DNA from: Misgurnus anguillicaudatus
Taxonomy: Eukaryota > Chordata > Actinopteri > Cypriniformes > Cobitidae
DNA: 64,000 nucleotides
Direction of reading: 5' to 3'
Assembly: GCF_027580225.2 (NCBI RefSeq)
Contig: NC_073339.2
Coordinates: 38,678,501-38,742,500 of the forward strand
The notes under the pieces were generated by a model, which was not told the DNA's origin, searched no databases, and saw nothing but the letters and a program-made list of their open reading frames with translations. Of this stretch, positions 1 to 12,258 are shown in pieces (within the stretch, counting starts at the first letter, position 1; each line of letters starts with the position of its first letter). The position numbers and the translations under genes were made by a program.

Positions 1-295
1 TAAAATTAAACCAGTGAGGATTTACACCCAGACATCTGGAATGCAGATGTAGAGAAATGCTGGGATGTGATGTATAATATATTTGTTCACTGTTGTCTCC
101 CATCTGGTAAAAGAGGCTGTATTGTAGATTTTTCTAGTTTAATCTTTCCATAATACATTTCCTTTTGTTTTTGGACACTTAGACCACATTTACAATGTAT
201 GAGTGTTATCAGGAAAAACAGCTTGCCCAAGGTTGGAAGTTTGGTTGGTGTTAGCTGGTTTAAGATGGGGGTAGCTGGTTTAACATTAGCCAGAA

Positions 296-612
296 ATGTG
301 ACGCTCCTTACCATGTTTGAAAGATTCGCGCACAATGCAATGCTAACATGAGTTAACTTCCAGGCTGTGAGTCAGAAACGGTAGGAATTATTATAATGTA
401 GGTCTTCTCTGCATCACCAATCCCAGGAAGTAAACTGTTGCCTGCAATCCGTGTGTTTGTTGTAGTCCAAGAAAAGAAATTTACGTTGGAGACGATAACT
501 CGCATCATTGTTTACTTTGGGGTTTGTACCTTTTGCATATCGTTAACATGTAATAATACACACTTACACACCAAAGGAAATGTAAAAACGTGAACTGGCC
601 AATTGGTGCTCT
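296..612 (-). mobile_element. MITE family A, truncated copy
   Basis: Shares long stretches (CCAATCCCAGGAAGTAAACT, CCAAGAAAAG, ACACACCAAAGGAAATGTAAA) with the copies at 11783-12258, 35753-36240 and 36454-36945. Ends near GGTGCTCTT. Confidence 0.75.
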
Positions 613-802
613 TCACGCTTGTCCTGGCTTGTCAGCACCCTTGCCCCACATCTATATTGAATATAATGTATTTGCGCACGCAAAAGATGTGAAATGTGAA
701 CCTCCCCTAATAAATGCAATGCTATGAAAACTTCAACAATATTTTGTTTGCAGATGCCAGTTGCTTTGTTATTTTGTATCTAACAAAATAAAATGTAAAC
801 AT

Positions 803-1574
803 TATTCGAATGCTTTTCGGCATCGCTGTATAACTTTAGTTTAATTTAGTTACTTGCAGAACAATCAGAATTTAGTATTTCATTATCATTTTCACCTTAA
901 GTTTCAGTGCTTTACTTGCCGTAAGCCTACTTTTTCTAAATATCACTCAAATAAAACTTACATTTCAGACACTGTATAGTGAATTATTTTAACGATCTAA
1001 GTGCATGGTCTAAAGCGCATGGCGCACAGTCTTAAAGGGTGCGTCCGAATCCACTTTTGCTTTCAACAACGGGAAAAATGGTTTGTGCGCCTAGCACACA
1101 GTCTAAAAGGGTTGTTCCTATTCTCGTAATAAGTAATGTGTTTTGGGCATAATGTGCAATAAACCAATAATAGTCTCATCTCTCATCCCTTTTAAAAGCC
1201 AGTAGTGCTTGCGCCATGCAGATTTCCCATTTAGGTGGCAGAATTTGTAAATTGAAAAACTAAGCGGAGGAAGAAGAGTCCAAGTTTAAGACTGATGTTA
1301 AAAAATTGCGTCATTTTTATTTGCTTTGAAATTGTTCTTTTTTAATTAAAAACAAATGTTATTAATACGCAAGTATTGTAATGCTTTTTGGCATCGCTGT
1401 ATAAGTTTAGTTCAATTTAGTTACTTGCAGAATAATCAAAATATTAGTATTTCATTACTTTCACCTTAAGTGTATTCAATTTAGTTTCATTGCTGTACTT
1501 ACCTTAGCCTACTTTTTCCAAATACATCTGAAATTAAACTTACATTTCAGACACTGTATGGTGAATTATTTTGT
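803..1574. repeat. two direct repeats of about 195 bp (803-993 and 1377-1574)
   Basis: Both contain GGCATCGCTGTATAA, ATTTAGTTACTTGCAGAA, TTTCACCTTAAGT and ACATTTCAGACACTGTAT in the same order and orientation, separated by about 385 bp. Could be an old tandem duplication or a decayed repeat with long direct ends. Confidence 0.7.
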
Positions 1575-2812
1575 ATGTTTTTTGCTTCTCTATACAAAGT
1601 GAATGCAGAATCAATCATGTGTTTGCAAAGAAATAGCGAAACTAACAGACTGTCTGCAACGTTATGAACACAGACAATCCCCTCATCTAATCAGATTATG
1701 GACAAAAACTAATTGTTGCATATAGATGCATTCACGCCATATCGTAATTATTATAATAACATGATTACAGCATGTAAAAAGCGTTCAAGTCCTCGTAGAG
1801 TTTGTAATTACAGCTTGTGGACAGGGAGTTTTCTGAGGGCTACGACTTGTACCACGTGACCGCTGCAACCTCACACGGAAGCACTTCCAGTATGATGAGT
1901 ACCAAACATTGGTTAAAACATTTGATCAAATCTCAATCATTACCCTCAGAACCATGGCATACAGTATGAAAGCAGATGCAGGCTTCAGCTCCGCCCCGGC
2001 GTTATTTAGCACCTTTCATTCTGATTCCACAGCCACGGCACAATGCAGAACAAACTTTAATGTACAAAGTATGCATTATTTGATGACATCTGTATCTGCA
2101 TAGTTCTTTAATACAAAAACATACATAATGTGATTCAGGAGCTTTCCCACCCACTGTAAAAAGTGTTCATTTCTAGTTTATCTTTAGGGGAAATTAAGTT
2201 CTTAATTTAAAAAATGATAACATGATTGGTCATAGTGTGTGTTTATGTGTCAGTCAGTACACAAAAGTAAATGTACACAAATGTTATACCCATCTTTTTA
2301 AATACAGTGGAATACTGCAATAAGGCTGGTATAAAATCCAATCATAGTACTCAAACTTTTTTATCACACCCTCATTGGGGGCTGAGCCTCCCTAATATTA
2401 AAAACCTAGAATCACCCCTGGTAAATGAACTGAATATTTTGTGAGACCAGGTAAAACAGAAAATGCTGTCCATTGCGAGTGTTCGTCTGCCTCCTGCCCT
2501 CACTGTCTTCTTTATTATTAAAAACTAAAATATGCTCACCCTAATTATTGTTACCTGACGGCGCACTTACTTTGTTCTATATATAGCACAAGCATTAAAA
2601 TGTAATTTAGTGTTGTAGCTGCCAACAATATTCTTTCATTCAAGTTGATGTTGTTACTTTACTGTTGCTACCATAGACTGTAAAAAATAGGGACGTAGTG
2701 TCCATGACGTGACCCATAGGTTTGTGAAGAGCATTTTTGGAGCCAATAGTAGGCGGTGCCTGCCGTCACCATCTTGGTCGTGCGGGTAAAGAAGCGAGAC
2801 GTGGGTGAAGCT

Positions 2813-3126
2813 AAAGGGGGTCACACACCGGCCGCGCACCTCAGCGTCGCGCCGCGTCGAGTCGTGTCTAGGACAACTCGGAGGTATTGTAAACCGGAAG
2901 TGCACATTAAATAGCACGAGCTTCGTCAGATAGCATCTACTTCAAAATGCTAAATATACGTTAGCAGCCAATGTTAATCGTTAATGATTTGGGACAAATA
3001 TGATGTCATTTAATGTTAAACTATGTGAATGCCGCTGTGTGGCGCGACAGGGATTTGAGCAACTTCCTGAGTCACAACTGGGCGGCACGGACAGGCGCCA
3101 CCTGGTGGCCGGTGTGCGATCCCCTT
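2813..3126. mobile_element. MITE family I with GC-rich inverted ends
   Basis: Left end AAGGGGGTCACACACCGGCC and right end GGCCGGTGTGCGATCCCCTT are inverted repeats. A second, rearranged copy is at about 11170-11525. Confidence 0.75.
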
Positions 3127-3159
3127 AAGGTGGCTGGTTGCTACTAGTTACTCTAGTGC

Positions 3160-3652
3160 AGTGTTTCTTAAAGTGTGGGGCAGGCCCCACTGGTGGGGAA
3201 CAAGAACATTACAAGTGAGACATGACAAACTGGAGGAAATTTGGTAATTTTTGTGATCTCTATTAAGCCCTTAATTTATTGACCATACACTAAAAATGAC
3301 ACATTTAAATATAAACTTAAAACAACATCAGACTGTGAAGAAAATGTCACATGGAACCATAGCCTACAACAATAAATTAATGTCGGAATGTTAATTGAAG
3401 CGGAACAAGAACTTTCATGTAAAGAGGTGGTATAGGCGGTATAGTATAGGCAGTATAGGCGGTAGCGGGTATAAAAGTTAACAATGGATACGTTTGTGAC
3501 ATGGAATAGAAAGAAAACTGAAGATTCGGCACCGGCAGAGAAACCCAAAACAGACAGTGGACCTAAAAACCAAAAAGCCAGCCGGAAAGAAACTATGATG
3601 ACTTTTGATGATGAGACAAAATGCAAACACAATTGCATAATTATCTTTAACT
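3160..3652 (+). pseudogene. remnant of a hAT-type transposon with transposase N-terminus
   Basis: Begins with GTGCAGTGTTTCTTAAAGTG, the usual start of many hAT elements. From 3484 an ORF reads MDTFVTWNRKKTED and stays lysine/proline-rich to about 3600, like the N-terminus of ZBED5/SCAND3-type hAT proteins. It then runs into an unrelated repeat at about 3650, so only the first part of the gene survives. The family assignment is from general resemblance. Confidence 0.4.
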
Positions 3653-4062
3653 TCGACCTCTGGCGCAGCAATATTGATGGAAGTTTGAGCAAGAGGGGGA
3701 GTAGTCAAGAGTGATGATGTAACTGCGTACCGAGGTATATACTGTATGCAATATAGTTCTCATTTTTTATCCGCTTAAAAAATTGCCATGTTTTATTTTG
3801 TGCTACCATACTTACTCGTGTAACTACTCGTCTAACAGTCTTCAAATAGGGAAAACATGGAAGTGTTTGGTGGCTTCTAAATTCATCCCTGTTTGGATCC
3901 TAAGGAATGAATGGGGCTAGGCTAAATGCTAACACATTCATAACGCGACTGTACAAAGATTAAGAGTACGCATTGAAAAATGTTAGGTATGTATTAATTA
4001 TTAGTTGAGGTAAGAACATAATAAAATATTGAAAAACGGTGGTGTTTTCCTTTAAAGCCTAC
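3652..4062 (+). mobile_element. half copy of foldback element family O
   Basis: Matches the right arm of the element at 44300-44985, including TTCATCCCTGTTTGGATCCT and GTTTTCCTTTAAAG at the end. Confidence 0.7.
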
Positions 4063-4132
4063 TTGATTACCATTTTGTTAGGCGATTGGGGACAGGTGGG
4101 GCTCTTCACCAGTCACTTAAGTGGCCACACCC

Positions 4133-4519
4133 TTAACTCTTTCCCAGCCAGCGTTTTTAAAAAAAAAAGTTGCCAGCCAAAATCATGATTTTCACAAAAG
4201 TTTAATGCCTTCCAGAAAATTTTCTTCTTTATATAAACAAACAAAATATCAAATGAAAGAACAAACCCTCTGCTTAAAAAAAAAAACGTTTCATCCTACC
4301 TTTATTAGTTCTCTTTTTATCAAAAACACCCAATTTTGAACAACAAGCTGAGATAATTCCATTTTTTTGTGAAGGACTTTTGTTAGAGATCAGATGCAGA
4401 GCAATCTTTAAAACATACACGGAGTTCTTTCTCTTTCACGTGAGGCGCTACTTCCGGGTTGTATAAGTTGCTTTCTCTTAATTGACGAGTTATCATGTCA
4501 ATGGCGGGGAAAGAGTTAA
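4133..4519. mobile_element. MITE family G, full length
   Basis: Ends TTAACTCTTTCCCAGCCAGC and GGCGGGGAAAGAGTTAA are inverted. Other copies: 43345-43822, 47905-48317, and the split copy 47559-47647 plus 48525-48862. TTAA at each end. Confidence 0.85.
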
Positions 4520-4658
4520 TTATGCAGAACTTAATATAATATAAACGGATGAGAAAAATTCCCCCCCCTCACAGGGCAAAATGAGCTATATAGAACAAAA
4601 ACACTTTATCAGAGAGAGGGATCGAAAGGTTGCCTCTCGGTTGCTAAAGAAATACATT

Positions 4659-5027
4659 GGCTGTGTCCGAAAACTTAGGCAGCTGACTCATGAGGCAATG
4701 ACTTCAGAGGCATGAAGCAGCTGAGAAAAACACTTTTTGACACACTTCAAAGGCAGCGTGTTTGAAATATAAACAGATAGTGTCTTTGTGATAACTAATC
4801 AGATATTTGAAAACTACAATACTAATTTCTTGCTAGAAATGAAATTAGAAGTTGTAAAAAGTGAAAATATACATTTATTTACACAAAATTTTTGCTGCAG
4901 CGCACACGCATAGAATTGTGGGACAAGATCTCAGGAGTCAGGAAGTTAACCTAACATTGGATTCGGACATGCCTTGATGTCTTCCTGGCCTGGAATGCAG
5001 CAATTTAGAGTTTTTGGACGCAGCCAT
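4659..5027. mobile_element. MITE with ends like GGCTGTGTCCGAAAA
   Basis: Left GGCTGTGTCCGAAAAC and right TTTTTGGACGCAGCC are imperfect inverted repeats; the internal part is AT-rich with no coding potential. Confidence 0.65.
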
Positions 5028-5307
5028 AATCCCCAGTTCGAGGACATGAACAACTTCGAGTTGAAAGGTAGGTAATAACAGTAATTACGATAACACGCAG
5101 CATAAACATCAGATATGTTTTGATTGGCTGTGAATGTGTTGTGTCTCACTGAATTTTCACTTTCAGTGTGGATAACCATCTCATCATTGTCAAATTGTTT
5201 GTCACATTGCGCCTGTTAATAACACATTGTTTGTTTTCACAAACAGTCTACAGGTGACCTCGAAAAGGAGGTTTGCATTGAAAATATTATGGTATGTTTG
5301 CATAATA

Positions 5308-5311
<4 letters not shown>

Positions 5312-5403
<92 letters not shown>

Positions 5404-5513
5404 CTGACAGGCGTGCAAGAGGCCGTCACACATGGATGCTTCCCCCTCTGTCTCGCCACATGAGTCCATCCCACCTTCTATGTTTCAACTTCTCTCTTTC
5501 TCTCACTTTGTGT

Positions 5514-5581
<68 letters not shown>
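5312..5581. repeat. microsatellite cluster: (TG)n 5312-5341, (GA)n 5342-5401, (TG)n 5515-5581
   Basis: Read directly. The (GA) tract is a pure polypurine run of about 60 bases. Apparent ORFs across it are only VC/RE or SL/HT dipeptide runs. Confidence 0.98.
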
Positions 5582-5582
<1 letters not shown>

Positions 5583-5639
5583 TCCCTCATGCTCTTGTGT
5601 AATTATTCCTTTTCTCTGTCATCCTGTTTGCGTCACTCT

Positions 5640-6170
5640 TAATTGTTTCCCAGGTGCCGCAACCCGAATTGAATTCGGCACAAAGTTCCCCCCTTCAAAT
5701 CCTCTGTCATTCACGGACGCTAACGCTATCTCCCTCTTTACACCCGCAACCACGCGCTCGCCGACCTTTTCTCTTTGTAATTAATTACCTGCGAATATAC
5801 AGCGTATTTTAAAAGCGGCCTTGGTCTCTCATGTATAGTGCCTGATGCGCAATTGCTTGTGTTTGTGTTTTTGTTGCCTTTTTACCTCGGTTATTTATAT
5901 ATTTACTCTCCAACTCTGACCTGGTAATAGCCGCGTTTGTTTACCCATTAGATATGTTCTCCTGTGGTGACAAAATGAACTGTGAGCATGTCGTGTCTGT
6001 GGGAGATGTTGGCATGCCGGTCCTGAGCCCGCCGCACGTCGTGTCATTACACTCGGAGCCGTACGCGCCAAACTCACCCACGGATCGTGTCCCCTGTCAA
6101 TCCATAAAGCTTCACAAAGGCCTGTGTCCTCCTGTCACTCCGTTGCTCGGTCATTAAGACAGTTACAGCA
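5640..6170. promoter_or_regulatory. candidate conserved non-coding island
   Basis: About 530 bases without recognisable repeats, mixed composition, with TAATTAATTACC, TTTGTTTACCC (forkhead-like) and other motif-rich stretches. Conservation cannot be tested here; inference only. Confidence 0.3.
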
Positions 6171-6576
6171 CTGTTAGTCTCTGACGGCAGAAGGTCTGGA
6201 CTCCATAGCAGCTTTCATTGGCCAAAGACCGCCCAAGAGGCTGTTTGACTGACTTATAAAGCAACCAATCACAGTTTGGCTTTGTTTTCAGGCAGACTGT
6301 TAAGGAATGACATGTCTCCTGAACCAATCAGATGACGACTTCAAAATTTTGTGAGCATTGTTCACCAGAAGTTTAGCTATAAATGGTCTATATAGACTCG
6401 AAACTATGCAACTGTCTGTGTTTGAGACATGCGAGGTGTAACCTGTCACCCCACAAGTTTGATGTCAACAAATATTCATGCACACATATTAAGAAAATCT
6501 TGTTTTTATTTTTGGTTTGTCCTTACTTCTTATTGGACATGCTATTGAAATAAATGAGGACATTCATGTAAATTAC

Positions 6577-6796
6577 ACTGTCAAATATAAAGGTACAAAG
6601 CTGTCACTGGGGCAGTGCCCTTTAAAAAAAGGTCGTAATATGTACCATTTAGATACAAATATGTGTCTTTCAACTGCCAATATGTACCTTTGATGTACTA
6701 ATATGCACTCTTTTGGGTACAAATGTGTACCTTTTTCAAAGGGTACTCTCCCAGTGACAACTTTTGTACCTTTATTTCTAACTGTGTACACTGCCA
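6577..6796. mobile_element. hairpin MITE family J (GGTAC-rich)
   Basis: Contains repeated ATGTACC and TTTGGGTACAAATG-type motifs plus AGTGCCCTTTAAAAA. Related copies at about 25320-25455 and 27247-27455. Confidence 0.65.
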
Positions 6797-7082
6797 AAAT
6801 GGACGCCAAGTGAGCTGATTTGCTTAAGGGACTTTGTTGTTAATCTCTAGTTAGATCTATGAGTAAAGCAATGTATACAGCAAAAAAAATGGCTTATAAG
6901 AAATTTAAAAGAAAACTAGATTTTTATCATCTGGTTGCCAGGACATTACCCCCTTCTTTAATTCCGGCCTCTAGGACTTTTTGTTAATTTTATGATCCAC
7001 CAGGTGACAATCACAAAACCAAAAGTTCAGGTTTAGAAAAGTAATAACATGCCTCTCCTTAATAAGCTGCACAACCTAAGTC

Positions 7083-7307
7083 GAAGGTATACTCGGGCCG
7101 TCCGCGTATGTGTGCCGTCCACATGATGTAATTTTCGTCATCAGGAGGGTCCGCGGTCGTCTGCGCATAGCATCCGCGTGCTGCCCAAAATTTGAGACTG
7201 CACGGACGGTCCGCGTACAATAGTGCATGAAAATTTTGAGACAGGACACTATACTACAAACAATTACACAGACGTGGACGTGAATAAACGGTATACCCGG
7301 CCCTTAG
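7083..7307. mobile_element. MITE with ends GGTATACTCGGGCCGT / ACGGTATACCCGGCCC
   Basis: The end sequences are inverted repeats, and the interior has many CCGCG/ACGGAC motifs. No coding capacity. Confidence 0.7.
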
Positions 7308-7510
7308 GCACCATGGGGTTTTGTGGGATAGGGTTACACACCAAACCCTAGTTTAATAGCGGGTTGTTTTAATCCCTAACCATACTAAGGCAACAGTAAA
7401 ATTGCAAGTAACAAGTTTCTTTATTTATGCTTATGTTTGAAACTTGAAAACAATAGTCGAACACTCAAAATGATTCATGTAATAAACAGAACAAGATGAA
7501 TTAATGAACT

Positions 7511-8760
7511 TAAAGGGGGGACTAAAGCTATTTCATGCATTCTGACTATTAACAATGTTTAAGGGGGCATTCACACCAAAGCTTTTACGCCCGCGGCTGG
7601 CACATGTTTTCAATTGTTTCCAATGGAAGCTCACCGTTTTTCAAATAAGCCTGCCGCTAGCGGTTTTCTTCTGCGCTGAAAACAGGTGCTCTGCGGTTTT
7701 TCAGCACTCAGCGCTAAGCGCCAAGAGTTCAAAAATATTCAACTTTGAGTGAAAAGCTCAGCTCGTCAATGTCAGTTTTCACACGGCTGTCCAATCACAG
7801 CGGAGGAGGGGCGGGACATTACCACAGCAACCAACCGGCTCACAGTTGAAGTATCAGAGCTACCAAAGCGCTCAGCTGAAGAAAGCTGGCACTCAGCTGA
7901 AAAACAGCTGACATTCAGCATCCTCCAGTTATTTTCAGCCGCGTTTAAAAGTTTTGGTGTGCACAACCTCTAAGAGTTGAATTCCTCATGCTAAACATAG
8001 ACAAAGTGTCAAGGTTCTAAACTTTTTCAGAACATGAAAGATACATACTTAAAAATCTTGTTTTATTTCTTTTATGGGCAATTACAGTGCAGGAAGTACA
8101 GTGGAAGTCCTTATATGGGCATTTTAACAGAATAGCGAACACGCACACACCAAACAAGAGCGGAGACGAAACCAGCATCACCAAAGAAGAGTGATGTTGT
8201 TTGTGAGAGAAATTTATGCTTGTTTAGCTTCCCAAAGAGTCCAGCATTATGAAAACAATGGATCTAGTTTGTTTATCCGGGGGAGGAGCAGAGTTGTGCG
8301 TGTGTTTGTTTAACGCTGGATTTTGTTAAAATGGGGCGGTCCCAACCAGGTCATGAGTCGCAGGCAATAAGTAAAGTTGCATCAAATGTAAGCGCGTTAG
8401 TGCATATAATATAAACAACACAAATATATTGTGAATTATACGTTTTCCAGAGTGGGATAATGTTATGTGTGTGTTGCCTGCTCATGACTCGCTCCGCCCG
8501 CGGTACACCTCGAGGGGGTTGGGTTTATTTGTAAGAATCGGTACAGCTGATCTGTCTTATATAAATCTGATATAACTTAAGACTCTTTGGATATATGAAG
8601 GACTCTATAGGTACTCAAGTTTAACATGAGATAAGCAGAAACAGGTTGTGTTATGTGATTTTTGTCGTTGAAATTTTGTGTTATTAATCATCAAGCTTTA
8701 ATTGCAACATTTCTAGGCTTGTGATTTATTGAAAAGTGTTACTCTGGACAAGACAAAATA
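7511..8760. mobile_element. family F element with a second MITE nested at 7559-7973
   Basis: The start (CATGCATTCTGAC) and middle (CCTCATGCTAAAC, AGTCCTTATATGGGCATTTT) recur at 45800-46170 and, inverted, at 33140-33420 and 42483-42980. The nested part begins AAGGGGGCATTCACACCAAA and ends TTTTGGTGTGCACAACCTC, its own inverted ends. Confidence 0.65.
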
Positions 8761-9654
8761 CAAAACGATAAATGAGATTGCTCAAGAAGGAGTACAAGTT
8801 ACAGGGCTGCCATGCACGTGTACATAAGGTACTCATGTTTAAAGCACCGTGCTTCATTATGTCATGATGATTTTTCTTTTGTGTAATTAAGTGCAGTTCG
8901 GATCTTGGCGTTCATGCATATACGCAGACACATGCAGATACATGCACTTACACATGAGCAGGAAAGACCCACAGTGCCATCTATTGATCACACAGCCTGT
9001 GACTCTCTGTCTGACTCTCTTTTTCTTTTTCTTTCTTTCTCTCTCTCTCTCTCTCTATCTTGGTGTTGGGTTCAGAGACAGGCTCTTCCATCATGTGCCT
9101 TTCGTATCAATAACGGAGAGACACAGCAGTGCTACATTGCAGAGGGAGTTTGTTTATGTTATTTTCCGTGTGTGCATGTGTGTGGAGAGAAAGTGAAGGA
9201 ATATGGCAGGGAAAAAGATCGAGAAAGTGAGTGGAACCAAGGGCCTCGGACTCCTCAGATACCTTAAATATATTTGTTTGGATGTGTCACGTTGAACAAA
9301 TTGTTGAAGATGGAGCAGGCCTGCAACGTGGCAAAATACCCAGAATTCTTCTCTCTGTTTCCTTTTCTCTTTTTTCTAATCGTTACATTATTAACAGCTT
9401 CAGGCCATCTACACTGAGAGCGTCGATGCTGCACGTCATGAGCGTTCACCGAAAAAGGACCAATCAGCTTTGAAACTGAGGTTAGGTTTCAGCAGATGAT
9501 TTATTTGCTACTGTACCCCTTCATTTTAACAGAAATGCATCACAAAATATAGACATTGAATATGCTACTTAAAAAACGTACAAAAGCATCAGAGTGTGAT
9601 ATTGCTTTTATAAGACTACTTTTTATACAAAGTTATATGAAGTTATTATCAATG

Positions 9655-9695
9655 CACTGTAAATCACTTTAAGTGTCTGCCAAATGCACAAAGGT
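9655..9695 (+). mobile_element. SINE 3' tail fragment
   Basis: AATCACTTTAAGTGTCTGCC followed by AAATG resembles the conserved tail of fish tRNA-derived SINEs; the head is absent. Confidence 0.4.
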
Positions 9696-9758
9696 GAGGC
9701 TGCTTTGCAACAAATGTGATGTAAAGGAAATGTAAATACTTAAATTAATAAACGATGG

Positions 9759-9977
9759 AGCAGTTTCCCAGACATTGCTTAGATTAATCCAGGACTAGGC
9801 TTTAGTTATATTAGGAAATGTAAATAGTTTTAACTAACAAGCCTTGTGTGCATTTTAAGACACAACATAGGCACTCATATATATTAAGATGTCAGTATAC
9901 AATGTGTTTAAAATAAGGCAGCTCAAACATGCATTTTAGTCTGGGACTGGGATAAACCCCGTCCGGGAAAGCGCCCC
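9759..9977. mobile_element. hAT-like MITE with ends CAGTTTCCCAGACA / GTCCGGGAAAGCGCCCC
   Basis: Imperfect inverted ends, followed internally by AATCCAGGACTAGGC and AGTCTGGGACTGGGAT, which pair with each other. Confidence 0.7.
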
Positions 9978-10045
9978 AAGATAAATAAACACTGAAAAAG
10001 TATTGTAAATGCTAGCTAATGCATTACCAAATACAACATTATTAT

Positions 10046-10050
<5 letters not shown>

Positions 10051-10091
<41 letters not shown>
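10051..10091. repeat. (AT)n microsatellite
   Basis: About 20 uninterrupted AT units. Confidence 0.95.
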
Positions 10092-10094
<3 letters not shown>

Positions 10095-10199
10095 GTGATA
10101 TATATGCATAGCTTTAAACCAGCATTTAAAGTTTTTAACATTACAATGCTCTGTGTAGGAGGAATGACTCATTCATTTTAAATAAAAATAACATGCTTT

Positions 10200-10850
10200 A
10201 ATAAAGATAGACAGATGTAGTCTCTGCTGTCAGAAGTCAATATCAGGGGGCATGAGCCAAAAGATGCACTCAACATTCTTATTCACATCTCCCATTCGAG
10301 GATCTGACAAGTGCTTAAAAAATCTAAAAATGACAAGCATTCTCTCTAGACTATTTTCTCTGTAAACGTGCATGCATGTTTTAACCCTAGGAGCATGTTT
10401 CCACAGCAACCGTAGATGGCCTGGTCCAGGTTAAGACTCTGTATCCATTTTGGATAGTAAGAGGCCATCAAAATCGTGAGTGGATCCATTTAGCGGTACT
10501 CATGCCCAAAAGAGAGATGAATGGAGAGATGAATAGACAGGGATGGGGGAAGCGAGATGATCATTTACTACAGCCGAAGGGTTCGCTTTAAGGTTTTACA
10601 TCATCCCATACATAATACACCATCTAATGGTGTGTAATAATTCCCTCTGAAGTCCTAATGTCCATAATGGGGTGAGCAGAATGGTTGTCCCAATGGTTTG
10701 CATATGGACGCAGACAGAGGCAAGTTTAAAAATCTGTCTATTCAGATTAAAGACGCATCACAGCGACCAAGGATGATACGTATTTTACTGCTGGATACCG
10801 CAGTTAATATGCATATGTATGCGGTTTGATGATAGATCACAATAAAGGCT
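10200..10850. promoter_or_regulatory. candidate conserved non-coding island
   Basis: About 650 bases of non-repetitive sequence with motifs such as TTTGCATATGG and TTAATATGCATATG (octamer-like) and GATGATAGATCAC. Inference from texture only. Confidence 0.25.
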
Positions 10851-10851
10851 A

Positions 10852-11003
10852 CACTGTAACGGCAACTGTTATATTTATTTATGTTGATAAATGAGTTGAT
10901 AAATTATTTAAAAAAAATTCAGTTATTTAACTTGATTTTTTTATAATTTTAAGTGTAATTTAAATTATTTTTAATAAATGCAACAAGGAATTTTTACAGT
11001 GTA
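10852..11003. mobile_element. short TA-flanked MITE
   Basis: Ends ACACTGTAA and TTTTTACAGTGT are inverted and flanked by TA; interior is AT-rich. Confidence 0.6.
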
Positions 11004-11589
11004 CGTTTACACAATGATGTAGTTAAAACTGAAAACTTTTTTGTTTGCGTTTTTTAAAATTTTAAAGTTTTTTAGGGAATTTGAGAAAATTTAATAGTAT
11101 TACGCATGCCAGGCCAGTAGATGGTGATGTTACTTCGTAAATGTGTTGTCCTTAACTAGACACAAAATCAGCGTCGCGCAGCGTCACGTCTAGGACAACT
11201 CGGAGGTATCGTAAACCGGAAGTGCACATTAAATAGCGCGAGCTTCGCCAGATAGCATCTACTTCAAAATGCAAAATATACGTTAGCAGCCAATGTTAAT
11301 CGTTAATTATTTGGGACAAATAGGATGTTATTTAATGTTAAACTATGTGAGTGGTGCTCTGTGGCGCGACAGGGATTTGAGCAACTTCCTGAGTCGTAGG
11401 TAGGCGGCGCGGACAGGCGCCACCTGTCAGCGCCGGTGTGCGTATACTCATAGAAAGCAATGTGTTTGAGTTTTTTAGAACGGTTCGGCGTGGCGCTGAG
11501 CTGCGCATCCTGTGTGCGACCCCCTTTAGTCGAACGCTATTGTCACCGCCATGCTTGTAATTCTATCCTCTGCACAACTGTCACAAAAA

Positions 11590-11700
11590 TGGTTAGAAGA
11601 TGTACAATGTCTTTTCGCTTATGTGGCGATCGAAACTTGATATTTGAAAAACAAAGAGTCTTCAATGAGTGGTATGTGTCTAACAATAAAGGTAAGGGTT
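11590..11700 (+). pseudogene. degenerate possible THAP-type first exon
   Basis: ATG-initiated MVRRCTMSFRLCGDRN then VFNEWYVSNNK, followed by a GTAAGG donor-like site. The Cys pair, the basic start and the EW motif recall THAP zinc-finger first exons, but the spacing is off and no partner exon follows. Sits against a broken family I copy. Confidence 0.25.
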
Positions 11701-11782
11701 TTGATCGTTTTCCGTTGCTGTAGTCGTAGCTGTTATCATCTGTTAGTTTTGTTTTTTTGTTTTGTTTTGAAAGGCCATATTC

Positions 11783-12258
11783 TTAAAGAGCACCTATTGT
11801 CCGATTTACGTTTTTAAATTTCCTTTGGTGTGTAAGTGTGTATTAGTACATGTTAACAATAGCAAAAGGTATAAACCCCAAAGTAAACGATGACGCGAGT
11901 TATCGTCTCTTAACGTAAATGTCTTTTCTTGAACTCCAACAAACACACGGATAGGCAACAGTTTTCTTCCTGGGGTTGGGATGTAGACAAGACCCACATT
12001 ATCATTATTCCTCCTGCTTTGGACAGCTTGTAAGTTAATAGCAATCAAATTTTTCAAACATGGTAAGGAGCATCACGTTTCCGGCTGACGTCAGAGATAT
12101 TTAGGCCAATCACAACGTACAGAGAGTGAAATCTGGAGCTACAAAAATGTACGGTATGTGGAAAATAATGTGTTTTTTTAACCATAAACCATGCAAACAC
12201 ATTATACCAAATACACAAAATAACGTTGCTTTTTAGCAATGAAATAGGTGCTCTTTAA
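11783..12258 (+). mobile_element. MITE family A, full length
   Basis: Inverted ends TTAAAGAGCACCTATT and AATAGGTGCTCTTTAA, TTAA on both sides; about 476 bp. Reference copy for the other family A insertions. Confidence 0.85.

Noticed and set aside
3276..3692. 138-codon minus-strand ORF
   Set aside because: Antisense to the hAT remnant, hydrophobic and low in complexity; no family resemblance.
5202..5784. ORFs of 60-108 codons on both strands over the microsatellite cluster
   Set aside because: Their sequence is dipeptide runs produced by TG and GA repeats.
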